DNA of 64,000 nucleotides from Triops longicaudatus (taxonomy: Eukaryota; Arthropoda; Branchiopoda; Notostraca; Triopsidae), in assembly GCA_022885665.1 (NCBI GenBank), contig JAGQDJ010000048.1, positions 124,001 through 188,000 of the forward strand, in the 5' to 3' direction. This document shows, one piece after another, positions 47,219 through 61,250 of the stretch. The translations under genes and the position numbers were made by a program. A model generated the notes under the pieces. The model ran no database searches. It saw only the letters and a list, made by a program, of their open reading frames with translations, and was not told the origin of the DNA. Positions within the stretch are counted from its first letter, which is position 1; every line of letters begins with the position of its first letter.

Positions 47219-50200
47219 TACTCAGCAAATCATGATGACTTGTCTCACAACCCTTCTAAGCCTTAGCTGCCTCCCCCTTGAGCAGGGATTCTGAGTCATA
47301 CGTATAATCTAACTATGCTTATAGCGGTAACAATGACAGTATACGAATATAACTCGGCGAGGTCTCGGGCTACACAGCCATCTGTGCTACGAGCAGGAAC
47401 AACAATAGCATGTTGTAAACAAGATCAAAGTTTTTGGCGAGAGTCCCCTTTCTGCGGGATTGGACAGTTCTTAGAAATTGAGTACGAATCTTTCCTTTTG
47501 ATGTTCAATATTTTTTCGAGGTCTTTTCACGAAATCTCTTTTTTTTTCGCCCCATTGTGGTTTCGGTAAGCCACCAAGTGTCGTCAATTTTTTATTCCTT
47601 CACGAAACACATCCTGACATGATTAAATGACCAGAAAATGAAATAAGAAATTCCATCCTGTAGATATCGACGTAAAAGTTCTTGAAGCACACACGCATTG
47701 CGAGCGTAACCTTTAGCTACAGGACCAAGGTGGTTTACGCATTCAGGGTCCACAAAAGGAGAGATACATGCTACATTGATTTGAAGAAGTCTGTGCGTGC
47801 GAATTTTCCATGAAAGACTGCTTTTATGACAAGAAAAAGTCAACACGACATTATATATGGGGACTTTTTTACCTTGAAAATCCCAGTCTCTTGAGGCTAT
47901 TATTAGATAGTTTTAAGATTTCAGGTCGGCAAGTTTTGTGCGACGAATATGCTGGTCGGAAATTTTCGTCCTTACATATATCACAAAATATTTCAAGTGA
48001 AAACTGTCAGGGAAACTACGCAGTCAAGAAGTTGTTTTTTTTTTTTTATTTGCTAGAACTTCGCTTTTATCCTTGTGCTGTGCCATTAGTTCGTGACAAT
48101 CCTGAAAGAATCAAAGAAAAGCGGTATAGCAAGGCTCTCAGTTTTGGTTTGGGAGTTCTGCTAGGCCTTTAAATATGGATATTGTATCCCGATGTCTTGA
48201 ATTTATTTTATCACTACATTAAAGCATACTTTGAAGTGTTTCTTTCTGTGGCAGAATTTTGCCTGAATCGTTCATGAGCGCGCCACTTCTGACGGATTGC
48301 ACATAATCTAAGATTCTTGGAGTGACAAACTTGTATTCTACCATTCGGAGCGAGTGAAATCTGAAAGCACCGAATTCATCCTTAGACAGAAACGCGCATT
48401 TTTCATATACTGTTCACATTCGGTAACTTATCTGGATTAAAAGCAACTTATCTGGATTTTCTTACGGAGAAATTTTGGAAATAGTCCCGAAATATGACCA
48501 ATTTTGCTAGAGTAGCCGAATTGTAAGCCTTTATATCTCTTTAGAGAAGGTGAAACTTTTTCCTCGGATCGAAAGTAGTGTGCAAACACTTAACCATTGA
48601 CATTTCATTGCAATTTCAAGGGTAATTTAGGTAGTTTTCGGCGAAAGGAAAAACAAGCCTAGTGAGAAAGGCTCCCTCCTACGGTTTAGTTTCCCCTTGG
48701 ATTCTAAACAAAGCGTCTGTAAGTGTGGAAATTCTGCATCATTCTTACAAGATTTGGATAGTTTATCAGCGTTTTTCGTGCATGGAAAAGAAACTTTAAC
48801 CAAATTAGAACAAGGGAGTAAGTTAGCGTGACAGTTTCAGTGGCAAATTCTGTACTTTTAATATTTTATCCTTTATAAACATGTCACAGAGCTGGCCAGA
48901 TGACGCTTCTATCCAACCGTTTCAGGATTTTTCCACCACCGTAGTAAAAAGTGAGAGAAAAGAGCGTCACTAGGACTCAATATGGTGCTGTTCAAGTCAC
49001 AGAAATTATGGTAACTTTCGTTTAATTCAAGAAAGATGTCCAATACGTACTTTAATCTATGCTGCGTGGTGTGAACAAGGCGTAACTTTCGCAACACCGA
49101 TGGAATATCTCGGCTTTTTGAAGGGTATACCGGTGTTGGGAGAAACTGGCAACTGCTTGACATTTATTTTCCATAAACTTCAGCTTCTCAGCCCAAATCA
49201 TTATAACATTCTTGCGGAGCGTCTTTTCTGCATAACTGTGACTGCACGGAACGCTGGTATGCACAAGGAAACAAAAAACAAATAAAATATATATAAAAAA
49301 ATAGGTCTGCCCTTTATTCCAGAAAGGAAAATAATCATTTAACAGCCCATTAATTTAAAACAGCCTAAAGAAATATATTCCCAAGGAATCGGAATTTCTA
49401 CTTTATCTCGGGACAACTTAATTACTTCTCTGTTTTACAAGTTTTTCTTTCTCACCCTCCCGTAATTTTGCTTAGCTCAATAGAAAACTCGTTGGAAAAT
49501 CCAATTAAACTTGCTGTGCCTCCTTCTGGTCCTCAAATCCGATTCCGCCTTAAAGGCGCCGATAGTGAAACTTTCTGGCACAACGCTGGATCGAAAATAA
49601 CCAACCGAAAGCAGGGGTAGAGAATGTATCCTTGTATTTCTGCCGAACACTCGACGCTGTCAGCATTAACCAGTTCAATTAAGTTCAGCACGTTAATTAG
49701 GTTGCCCCATTTCGTAAATTAGTGTACACAACAAGTCTTCCATTTAACCTTTAGTTTATCGCCCTGACATAGAAAGCAGAAAGAAAACGACCCTCATCAA
49801 AAAGCCTCAAGGTAAGTCTTTCTCGTTTTGCCAAAGCTTATTGACATTGTTCGCATAGCTCCAAGAGATTGTATTGTTAAAAGTCTACAGCAACAGAAAA
49901 CTCACACTGAGACAACTTAGACCCCAGCCTTGTTTTCTCCCCAGAATTGGGTGACAAATTTATTTGTTTGGACTTGGAACTGTCTGTACAACAAGAACGT
50001 AACAACACGTGATAGACAAACGTTCAAATGCCAACTTGGCAGTAGAGATTTCTCCTACGGAGAACGCCGCAAAGGCACCGGGAAGACCCGGAGAGTTTAT
50101 GGGAATTTCTTTCCTTAGGACTTGATTTGTCGTGTTAACAACGGCCGGTTTTTACTTCACCACACACAAAAATGCGACCCGGAGAATTAAGAAGTTGCAA

Positions 50201-53200
50201 CAAACTGAAATGAGCCGTGTAGTTTGTGTGCCGAAGTTCCACCGCCGTGTTTCGTGAGTTGCCAGGAAGGAAAATGGAGCACTTGCGCCTCCCCACACTT
50301 CGTAAAAGTCAGCGTCGATCAGGGATTAGTATTTACGCCAACTAGCCTGCCTACTCACGCGAAAATGTCGACTCGGCTAGGTATAATTACTTTGGGCTAC
50401 TTGAAAGTTTCCGCTAGCATTCCTTTTCCTTGATAGAGTAGTAAAAATGCGAGAGAATATTGATAGATCTTAAAGTTGTTGCCATGTGCACGTCGTAAGA
50501 ATCATTAAGCTGGTGCAGGTAAAAGTGCCAGGTCCCCTTTTTCTCTCCCGTCCTATTTGTCACTCTAACCTACAGTGAACTCCAGCAAGGAAAGATTAAT
50601 AATCTATTAAAACTTTTAATAGCTCTGTTTGTAACACAAAGCGAAACAAATCAGTTTCTTGCATAAGTTAGGACTCCATTTTTGTCAGTTAGAATATGTA
50701 CCCATTGAATAATGGCTGATAAACTGAAAATGTGACAGTCATACTGAAAGTGGCAAAATCGGACTTTTTTGCACTTCTATCGTAATCCGAAGTACTTGAT
50801 TCTTATGTAATAACCGACTTTTCCGTATATATGTTCGTTATAACGAGTTTTCGTTCTATCTGTGAATAAAGGTTCATTTAGGGGTAAAAGCAGCGTAAAG
50901 AATTTTTTGAACATAAAACCACACAGCAGTTTGCGTATACAGAAATATCCGTAATCGCGATTCAGAAAACTGAAACTTTGATTTATTTGATTATTAAGTA
51001 TCTTTTTAATTATTTCGTATGTTTTCCTATTATTTTACTACTATTTATTATTTCTGTATAAGGCTATTCCTAGTCGAGCTCGCGTTACACTGTGAAGTTT
51101 AAATTCTGCACGAAAGCAACTTAAAAGGTACAATGCTTGTGAAAATTTTCCAATTATTAAATGGGTGTCGCACAATTGCATTCTGCTTTTAGAAACAATA
51201 TTTCTCACTGTTTTTGTTGCAACACTCGCATCCTTCATAAAAAAATAAGACTTACTTTGTGAAAATATGTAAGTTAATTTTACTTTTATTCTATTGACTG
51301 AATGCAAGCATGAAGTTCTGGCACGGAAGCAACCCTTTGCTTTGTAATTACGATCAATTTTTCGGGAAGTCGAGTCAAAGGTGCACTCTAGGGAAACTTG
51401 AGCCCGACTCTGGGAGTTTGCCGTATTTTTACCTAATTGTATAAAGAAGTGTACGTGTCTCTTTGCATGACACGTGCTAAAGAGCCGGTTTTGGGACAAC
51501 GATCGACATTTCGTGTCGGTAACAGTCGAAAAGACCTTTCTCGCTATCCCTTCCAGCTGCACTGAACGGAGAAAAAGAATTACCACCGCCACTAGTGTTA
51601 CTACTAGGGAGCTTTTCCTGGTACATATACATGGTGATGCTTATCCAAAGAGCACCCTGAGGAAAGATTCTTCTCTCCGTGAGACTAAAAGCGAGACAAA
51701 AGGAAGGGAATGAAAAATCGTCGACTTTTTCAGATATTGTTTTCTACCGGGGGAAAATGTATAGCCTAAAAAAAGAGGAGCGGATCATTTCTCATAGCTT
51801 CGAGCGAAGAACTCCCGATAATGAAGATACTTCACACCGCAAACGTGGCCCTTTTTTTTTCTTCACCTCCCAAAAACGAAAGGCTCATGGTACAAGGTCT
51901 TTTCCCTCCAATGGGATTTGTATAGAAGAATTTTCGAGAAAATTTAGCTCGAGTACTATTTGCGACAAGCCAGGTTTCGTAACTCACCGAGTCCTTGTGC
52001 GTCATCTTAGCTATTAATGTGTAACTACTCCTGTCAAGTGCTTTCTATTACCTCGACTTCTTCGGGAAACTTCTTTCTTCCATTAGAGATATTTCATTTC
52101 GCCCGAACTTTGGACGCTGAGTTTCTTCGTGAACGAATCGAGACCACGAAATTAAAACAATACCTTATGAAGTTCGACAAAACTCCTATTAGTGTTTTCT
52201 TTTCTTTGCGAACTTTTCTTTCCAGAACTTTTTCTATTCCTAACGCAGATTATCTTTTTTTAAAATAATAGTAAAAAATAATAGAGGAGGGATGGGACAT
52301 TTGACACGTCGGACGAACCGTACAAAAATCGTAACTAATGAACTACATTTGTTTTGGAACTGGAAAAATCGTACACTTAACGGGTATAACGAAGCACAAA
52401 ATGTAGAAAATTTCGTTAAAAAAAAGAGCACAGCATACACGAGAAAATAAAAAAAAACTGAATTTATGGCACTTTTTGCAAGAAATCAGTCCTGGTAACT
52501 AGTTTCAGTTGCCTAGTTTCTTTAGGGCAAAACACAGCCATTTTGTCCCACCTTCTAGTCCAAATTGTGTAGCCGGCATTTCATTTTGCTTTAATTTTCT
52601 TGGTCGTCTATTTATTTATTTATTTTCGTCCTTTTGGAACACACGATACCTCATTTGATAACCAGGATATTATTGCATAGGGCTGAAATTTCCTCTGCGT
52701 GTGAAGACAAAAATCAAAAACAGAAAAGTGCCCGTGTCCCATCTTTCCTCTAATAAATGCATCTTTTGATTTTTTAAAATGCGCTTCTTCATTACTTAAT
52801 TTATACGCTCGATTTCTTCATCTTACGAAGTCGATATTTTCCAAGTTGGAGCATCTAAGCTCTTGATTGACAGTACGTAGATCATTAACTAACTGACGTA
52901 TTTTCCGCCCGTTTAGGATCGTAGCGAAAGCTGGCACTAGAAGGTTAGACGAGATGAGTTTCAGGTCAAAGCGGTCAGGTAAAGTCAACGGGTATGTTTT
53001 GCGTTTGTCTTCAAAGAAAGTTGCCCCCGAGAGACGTGAAACCGAAGGCATTGTTTGTCAAAGGAAAAGGAGAACTTCTGGCCTTTGACAGGAAAGAACG
53101 CGTGGCTAAGACGTTGTATGTAAAGAATCGGGGGGTTGTGAACAAGCATGAAAGCAAGGGGTACAGAAAATTCTTTTGCATAGATAGCTTCTTTCAACGT

Positions 53201-53944
53201 CCAACAACATACCATGGGATGAAGCTTCTAAAAATAAACAGGGCAACTTTACAAAACGCATAGTCTTTTTCCCCAGCATGGTGGGCACAGAAGGGCGGAG
53301 CTTGGCGGAACCTGTTCCCGTGACCGATTTGGCGCATTTGGTACACAGTTAGATACATGGGATGACTTAACTGATGAGCTTGCCTCCTTAACAATTATTA
53401 ACTGTGGACGTGAAGGACTTCCAACGGAGAAAAGAGGGAGCTAAGAAACGCCCAGTTTCGGACAGACAGTATTTAAATAACGGACCAATGCAGAAGGAAA
53501 ACACGCCGTGGGAGGAAAAGCGAGACGTGTCGTAATGGTGGCCTTTTTTATGGACGCTTTCGATGAATTCCAAACTCGCAGGAATTCCAAATAGACCAAT
53601 TTGAAATCAAGATGGCAAATGGTTTTGTGGAACGAATTTAACGAGTTCGCAGATAAAAAGTGACAAGCTTTCTGTTAGATAAAGTCAAGGGTTTACGCGT
53701 CGCCAGAGGATCACCTACGGGAAAAGCAGAGCGCTAGAAAAAAATGGCAATTTATAGAATTCCAAGGTGACGGTACGTTTCTAGTGCGAATCGACTGCCT
53801 TTTTCCATTGGTTGGCGTTCAGGATATTCGTAAATTGAGTTAGAAGCCGCATTTATTGGTAATACATACAATATTTTCATAATTTGCCTACGCTCATTTT
53901 TCTGTGTTGTGTAGAGCAGGATCTTGTCCAAAGAAGAAAAGATA

Positions 53945-53979
53945 ATACTACTACTACTAATAATAATAATAATAAAAAT
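53945..53979. repeat. (ACT)n(AAT)n microsatellite
   Basis: Several ACT units pass into AAT/AATA units. It is simple-sequence DNA. Confidence 0.85.
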
Positions 53980-56900
53980 AAAACACAGAAATTAAACATT
54001 ACTCAAAAACATGTCTGGTGCTATGGAAAATTTTATTATTTTTTTGCAATCTTAAATAATTTTAATTCATAAGAATGGATTTGATTGGAACAAAGTCTGC
54101 TTTTGGATCAAATTGACTGGAGTTAAAATAACTAAATGTTGGTCGAAATTGTCTTTAGAAAAGTGGTGACAGGAAAAAAGTTAATAAGAAAAGTTTTACG
54201 AACTTTCTCGAAAAATAGTGTAGTAAAAGCTTGTGCGAAATTCTTTTCGTTAGCTAGTTTTGGCACTCTGGTGTCCTGAACTGTAACGGACTTCTCAGCA
54301 GTCTTGCCATACTTGGTATGGTTCTCATATTTTGTGTTTTTATTGTAATTGGCTTGAATTTTAGTTTTGAAAACTTCTAAATGAACCAAATTGATAAATT
54401 ATGGTCTTAAATGATTCAACTGAATTGTTCTCACTAAGACATTTAAAAATGTATATTTTTGAAATTGAATTTTGAAAGGTGTATCTTTATTCGAGTTGTA
54501 CCAATTTTCTCTTTAATTTACCCGTTTCCTCGATTTAAAATTAATTAAAATTATTAAATAAACTGAAATTTCTACGAAATTGAAACAAGTAAAGCATTCA
54601 GCTTTTTAAAAATGCATATTCGTTCTTTTATATTTTTTTCAAATGAGAAATTTAAGAAAAATACTATATTTATTAATATTTTATAAATATTTTTATGATC
54701 TTAGTGGTCAATTTCCATAACCGATATTTACTACAGCACTTTTTAACTTTTTACTGACCAGTAGCGTTATATTGAATAATAGAAATCAATTCTTGTCAGA
54801 CATGTTTCAACACGTTTCAGTTACTTTAGTACAATCTTCGTAATTCTCTGTTGCGGAACAATTTCCAATACAACTATTGACTTCTTAAGGACCCAAGATA
54901 AGATGCAATATGTTAAGTTTGAGCGATTTTCCCCCAATTATCCATCGTATACGTCAAGCGTTCATGGAAGCTGGCATATTGCTTTTTAATAAAGATTTCC
55001 TCATGCAGTATAATGCACATCCCGTAGTCTATAATGCTTTGCCATTTCGTGGCTGGCGTTCATTGAAAAGTTCGTGAAGCAAATTGTTGACAAAGCTGCA
55101 ATAATAGTAAACCGAATCGAACGAGTAGCGCAAGCGGCTCGCGAAAACTGTTCGGAAGCCTGATGTTTAGTTAGCGTTGTATTGCCAATCTAGCTAAAAG
55201 CTTTGCTGTCGATTCCCTTGATAATCTTCCATTAATGACACGGAAAACGACTTCCCGTTTGGCAGAACGCAGTTATAGAGCTTTGGTTCTACAAAAATAA
55301 AAGGTTGTCGTTCATCTCAAACATTTCATTCGCAATCGTGAGAGCATCCTTTCCAGTGCCTTTGACTGTCCTTCGAAAACCCTGGGATTCACCATAATCT
55401 GGGTACAGTGACAGAAAAAGTTATGTTCACATTAAGTCTTTTATGAAGTCCATTTTCCCGCATTCGGGAGCTGTGAAATACTATTAGCTTAATTTAATGC
55501 CACACAAACCCTGTGCACTTTACTTAACGCCATACTTACGTGCATTTCTGAATAAACATCTGCACCCAACAGATACACTAATTCCGTGGACTTTAAAATC
55601 AAAAATGAAATTCTCAAGCTCAGAATATTTAAAAAATAATATAAAGTTGCGAAGATTTAAAAAATCGTGAAAAAATAAAAATCCACATTTGTGAAATGTG
55701 TAAAAAATATATATATTTTTTTCATTTATGGAAGTTAAAATCTAAAATGTAAAAAATTAAAATCTGATTTTCTTACCTTTTTGGCGAAGTTGTGAAGACA
55801 ATTTACGAAAACATCTTCAAGTTCTCGAGGAATACAGTAAGTCATACGCATTTGGATGTGCGTTTGGCATTTGTTAAAGAAGCTGCCGGGATGAGGAAGC
55901 TATTTTAAGCTTCTGGTGTAAGCAAAAAAGCTTTCGTACGCATCAGCCTTTTGTCTTTTACCAGGGACAAAAATCCCTTAGAAAAAGAAGCGTCAGAAAG
56001 AGAACACTCTCCGTTCCGCTCTAACTTGGTTTCCTTAAAGAGGTCAGCTAGCGAATTACGTCCTTCGTCACTCGACGGCCTCGTTGATCACGCTGACCGT
56101 TGTAGGTCTCTGAACTTGATTTTGCCCCCCTTTCTTCCGTTCCTTTGCGTTGATTACTCCGTTGCGAGTGACGGCCAGAAATTCCGATAGCATGTAAACT
56201 AAGTGATTCAAGAATCCTTTTCCCCGTACCCAATTTATCTCCCTATCCTTCATCCATTAACACCCTCAACCGAAAAGATCGGTTCTGTCTCGTTTAGCAA
56301 GGGGTACGCTCCAATACCCCTACGCAGAAATGCAAGGCGTGGCCAGTCAGAATGGAACGCTTTCGGATACGGACGCATTAGCAATGGTTTCGTCGCTTAG
56401 TTGTTTGGCTTAGGGAGGGGGGGGGGGCTCCCCATCATTTAATAGCTCAAGTTGTAACCTAAACAGTTCTCATGGTGGTCATCGATAAACATAGTACCAC
56501 CTTGCTTATCGTAGCGTGCCCCCCCCTTCTAGGGGTCGTCCCCATTTGCTTATGGCTGAGTGGTGTAGTGTTGGGAGGGTCGCCAGGATATAGGTATCGG
56601 GGAGATAAATAAGGATGAAGGAGTCTGGCTTCTCGCAATAGAGAAAGTTGGGTGCCCTCTAGAAAAGTTGGCAAGTAAATTTTGGCGTAATCAAGACCTG
56701 CCATACAATGTTGCAAACATGGCAACTTGGGCCAGCGTCTGCTTTATGTTAGCCCATAAAAGCTTCTTCGCTGTTTATGCGCATTACCTTCAATCTCTCG
56801 ATATCTCCCCTTCTACCATAAACCCCTGTGTACCTTCACTGAAAAGTACCTTTATAAGCTTTCTCGTCCTGCGTTCCCTTCCACGCAGGAGATGGAAGAA

Positions 56901-59900
56901 AGGCAAAAACAAAAGGGAGTAAGTCGACTAGCCCTTATTCGTTTTAATTGTTGGCTTGAGCCCGCTAAGCCGAGAACAAGGCCATCTTTCAATTTCAATT
57001 CTTTTTTTACAAGCTAAGCCTCTTAATAACGAACTTGGAAGCACATCTAGTGCAGATTTTTCTTTTTTTTTTGTATTGGGAGAAAAACGAGGAAAGTGAC
57101 GTCAGCCGATATCAGTGTCTGGTTCTGATCAACGATCTGGAGTCATATCCTATGACAGAATCGAAAGCTTGACCACAGGAGACTGACAGTAATGCTGAAG
57201 TGGAGTACCGGCGAGACGAGACACGCAACAGCCCAAAAGGGGTGAACCAATGTGTTAACCTGTCCATGTGTGTGTATGTGGATGTGTGTGTTGGACCCAG
57301 CGAGCTTGACTATTTCTGATCTCAGTTACGTCGGTAAATATTTGACTTCCTTCAATTCCCCCTGTTCCACCTCACCGGCCGTTTTTCCCCTCCGCTTCAA
57401 GTCGCCCTGAAACATCAGTGGACGTACTCACTAACATCCGACGAAACTGAGCTCATACCGCGGAACGTCAGCGGGTATACCTAAACAAGCTATATTATAT
57501 GATTCTTTGAAATATGAAATTTAAGTTTTTTTTTCTGTTATAAAGCCGGAAAAGCCAGCTAGCCAAGTCACTTAAATTCGTTTAAACAGAGCGACTTTGT
57601 TAGCAATATTCAGACATAAAAAGTGAAGTATTTCAGCGTCCCCGTTTTACATAACACCAAGATCACTGTACTATTATTACATGAACAGCGCACAATTTGA
57701 ACAAATGGCGGGTTAGCTGCCATCATTTTTAGTCTAAATAGCGCCATCTTGTATCTCACTGACACTTTGTTCCCAGGGTGTTACTGAAATGACGGAAATG
57801 GCGGAAAAAGGCTAGCAAGAGTTAATTAGTTACGTTCAATTCTGAAAGATGGAAGTTTGACAATGGGTTCAGTGCTCTATGTGATTACAGGAGGGATGGG
57901 ACAATTTGGACGTAGTACAATTCGGACAAATTAGGTAGTGAATTACGATTTTTGGCGCTAAAAATAATGTCGCACGCAGTAAATGCGGTGCGTATGGGCG
58001 AAGTATCATAGGAAAATATAAAGGTTACAAAGGAAAATAAATAAACAAAAACTAGCGGCTATTTTTATAAGAAACAGTCTACAAATCTTCATTGACGGTT
58101 TGTACATTGGAGGGGTCTCCAGTTTTTCCGATCTTTTAGCCTTAATTTTCGCTTTGTTGAAGCTCACAGTGTATCGTGTAATAGCTAAAACACCACTGCA
58201 TTTAGTGAGTGTGTTTTTGTACTGTAGTTTAACCTGTTTGAGAAAATAAAAATAAAAAACCTGAAAACTGTTCAAACTGTCCCGTTCCTCCTTTACAAGC
58301 ACCTGTGCAGCTTTACCCATATAGTGAAGTCTGGGTACCTGTTCTTGAGCAAAAGAGTGCCTTCATACCTTAAATCTTGTGTTTTGAGGCTACTTGGGTC
58401 AAAATTGAGGTTCAAACACCAGAATATCGAACCGTGTTGCGTGAGAAGGATTGCGTAGTACAAACATGTGGGTTAGGTTCGAAAACAAATATCTTTTCAC
58501 TTAGTAATTGAGGAATCAATGTAAACAAGGGTAAAACATGGGTAAGAACGCGGGTAACTGAAAAAGTAATGAGTAAAGCGACTAGATTTATAGAAGTCGC
58601 CCAAAATCTGTTGCTTGAAAACATGCGGTTCGCTATACTGCTCTACAATTAGCAACAATCCACCCCGAATAGCTTCTATATTCCCATGTTCATTCTCAAT
58701 TGTTCTAGGTAAATGAAAGTCAACCTCATTACAAGAACTGCAGTTATGAATGCTCTGCATTTAATTATCTCTTGGAACGAATGAACCATGTGTGTATGGG
58801 TAATCGGGAGCGTAACGTGAAACGTATGATTCCAAAGCGTTACTAATTCCTCCCCCAGCGTTATAAATATATTACGGTCGAAAGTCTTGATTTGTCTCCT
58901 ATCCTTTGTTTGCCATTATCCTGTTATAATTGGTTCGTTAATGAAGCACTGTAGTTCAAGGGAAACCAACAGCGAAAGTTCGTTAAGTATAGCACGAACA
59001 ATCTTGCTTTCGACAGAACGAGGAAAGCATTGAAAGACTAAGGAAGGAGGCGACATTCAGCTGATTGCTTTTTTTCCGCGAGAAGAAAAGATGTATCGGG
59101 TGAAAGAGTCAGATGATGAATGATCGATCGAAAATGACAAGTCACCGAGGATGCAAACAACCCCGGGGGTGGCCAATCTTGGGAAGCGAGAGATGCATTA
59201 ACGACAGACCTAGGAAAAGGCAGTAATGATTGCTGTCACGCGGAAACTCGTATGCACACCATTGTAAAGGCTGACGGCAAAGCCGCGGGACTTGAATCGC
59301 TACGTTGGCAGAGGACAGTGTGAGGGGAGAAATCGTATTTTGCTTTCAAGCCTTATATTCCCACATTTTTTCAGGATGATGCGTTCCATTCCCCACCTCG
59401 ATCAATAGCTTACCTGTTGCCGCCCGTAGTTGTAGTCGAAGAATAGGAGTGAGATTTAGGAAGTTGGAAGCGATGGACGGTAATAGCCCGAACTTTAACC
59501 TTTTGGGAGCGTTCAAGCGAGAAGTTACGTGCCTTTTGCCAGACTACGGCCCAACTTCCCTATTGTCTTTTTCCAGGGTGAAGCTTGACGTGTACCTCGT
59601 AATGTTTCCTTTTTAAACGGACGGATGTTTTTTTGCTTGATTTTCCTACGAAGACTTTTCTTTCGAATAAGAGTATTTTGGGCCTTTTCTGCAGCATAAG
59701 TCCAGGGTATGTGTGCACCAGCCCTTGAGCCAAGTATTGATTGTAGGCGAAGCACTCACAGGTAGACTTGATGGCTCAGGTACACTTTCCAACGACCCTA
59801 GGCAAGGGGTTAGTCGTGCCATCATTGAACGAAACCAGAAAAAATGGCCTAGTGACGCAAGAAAAGGAGAAATCTTGTATTGGACTACAAAAGGAAGCTG

Positions 59901-61184
59901 AAAAAGCAATAAAACCGGCTTGAGGTAGGAAAACAAATGATGTGGAGGGAGACATATTCGAATTGCTGCAGAACTCGAGTTGCTTCCAGAACCCGTACTG
60001 GGTAAGAAATTTGATTTTCGAATCAACCACAAGAACAGTGACTTACGGCTGAAAAAGGGAATTTTGTTCCGGGTGAATAAGCGTGAAAGGTGGACCTGGG
60101 GAACCACTATGTTAAGTTAGGCCGCAAGCTGTCAGAAATGTAAATATGGAGAATGGGCCGTAATCCACCAAACTTGCCATTTTGCATGGAAAATTGGTCC
60201 CCGGAAGCTTCCTTGATCCTTTTTTTGCCACGAGGTGGTAGCCCTGTGGAGAGGGGTCATTCATTCTACGGAAGTTGAAGCATGACTTCTGGAGGTTTCA
60301 TTTTTCTTTGAGGGATTTCGACCAATTGGCAAATCCGTTTGTGTGGACACGAGGACCTAAAAACCTGCAAAACAACAAAGAGTACTTTTGTTGTGGCTGG
60401 CTAGGTTGAAACTACCTCACTTGCTTGTCCCTAACTTAATTTCTTCCGTCGGATTACTGCCAGGTCATTTCTTTGTGCGAATGACGGTTTAGATTACGGG
60501 GTTCGCCTTTTTCCCCCCGAGAAAGGTCCCCGAAAGGTATATCGAATCTTTGAAGACCGCTAGCCATAAAAAAGCCGGTTCTTTTGTATAAATATCTGCC
60601 AATGCCGTAATTGAGCAAAGGAAGGGAGAGATAAAGAAAGAGGCTGTATAGGGCAATGTCTTCCTGCGTAGGGAAGAAGGCTTCTTGAGTTCTGTCCAAA
60701 AGGGACCGTCTATATAACTCTGAAAGGGGGTATTCGGTGCAAGTCCTGGCTCGGTTCCCGCAGACCCGATGAGACGCTATGGCAGGTCTTGCCTGAATTC
60801 CAAGCTTCCAACAGTGAAATATCACTAGTAAAACTCGCAGACAGGGAGCGTCACATGCTAACAAGTCGTGTTAGGGGGGAGGTCAAAGGGGAGGTTTTAT
60901 ACCCCAACACGGTATCGTTTCGAACCACCCCTGAAGGAAGTTAACGGTCGAGACTCTTTTTCTTCGTTTTTCTTTGTTTCTCCCCTTTGAGTACCCTGAG
61001 GTTCCAACCGTGATCATGACTGGCAAGGGAGCTTACCGAGTACCCTAAGTACACTACATTCTCCTGTTTAAACAATGAACCCCTGACGTCACAGCTGTGC
61101 TGTCCCCCTAAGAGCGTACCTGCAAATTTATGATTAAACTTGTAACGTGATCGATCCTTGTGCATCATCTACTGTACCTTTCGA

Positions 61185-61250
61185 GTTGGCTTTTCAAGTT
61201 AGCTTTTCAAGTTAGCTTTTCAAGTTTGCTTTTCAAGCTCGTTTTTTCAA
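61185..61250. repeat. 13-bp minisatellite, about five units
   Basis: The unit GTTAGCTTTTCAA (with GTTGG, GTTTG and GCTCG variants) is repeated in tandem four to five times. No coding role is apparent. Confidence 0.9.

Noticed and set aside
53385..53400. TCCTTAAC followed by TTATTAAC, resembling a U12 branch site and AC acceptor
   Set aside because: The sequence after it does not encode the expected S1 helix of the calcium channel.
56553..56563. TGGCTGAGTGG, a perfect tRNA A-box word
   Set aside because: No B box at the right distance and no cloverleaf could be drawn; at most a decayed tRNA-derived element.
59646..60864. Minus-strand frames of 136-153 codons in the GC-richer part of the presumed intron
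   Set aside because: No domain content, no consistent splice structure and overlapping frames on both strands.
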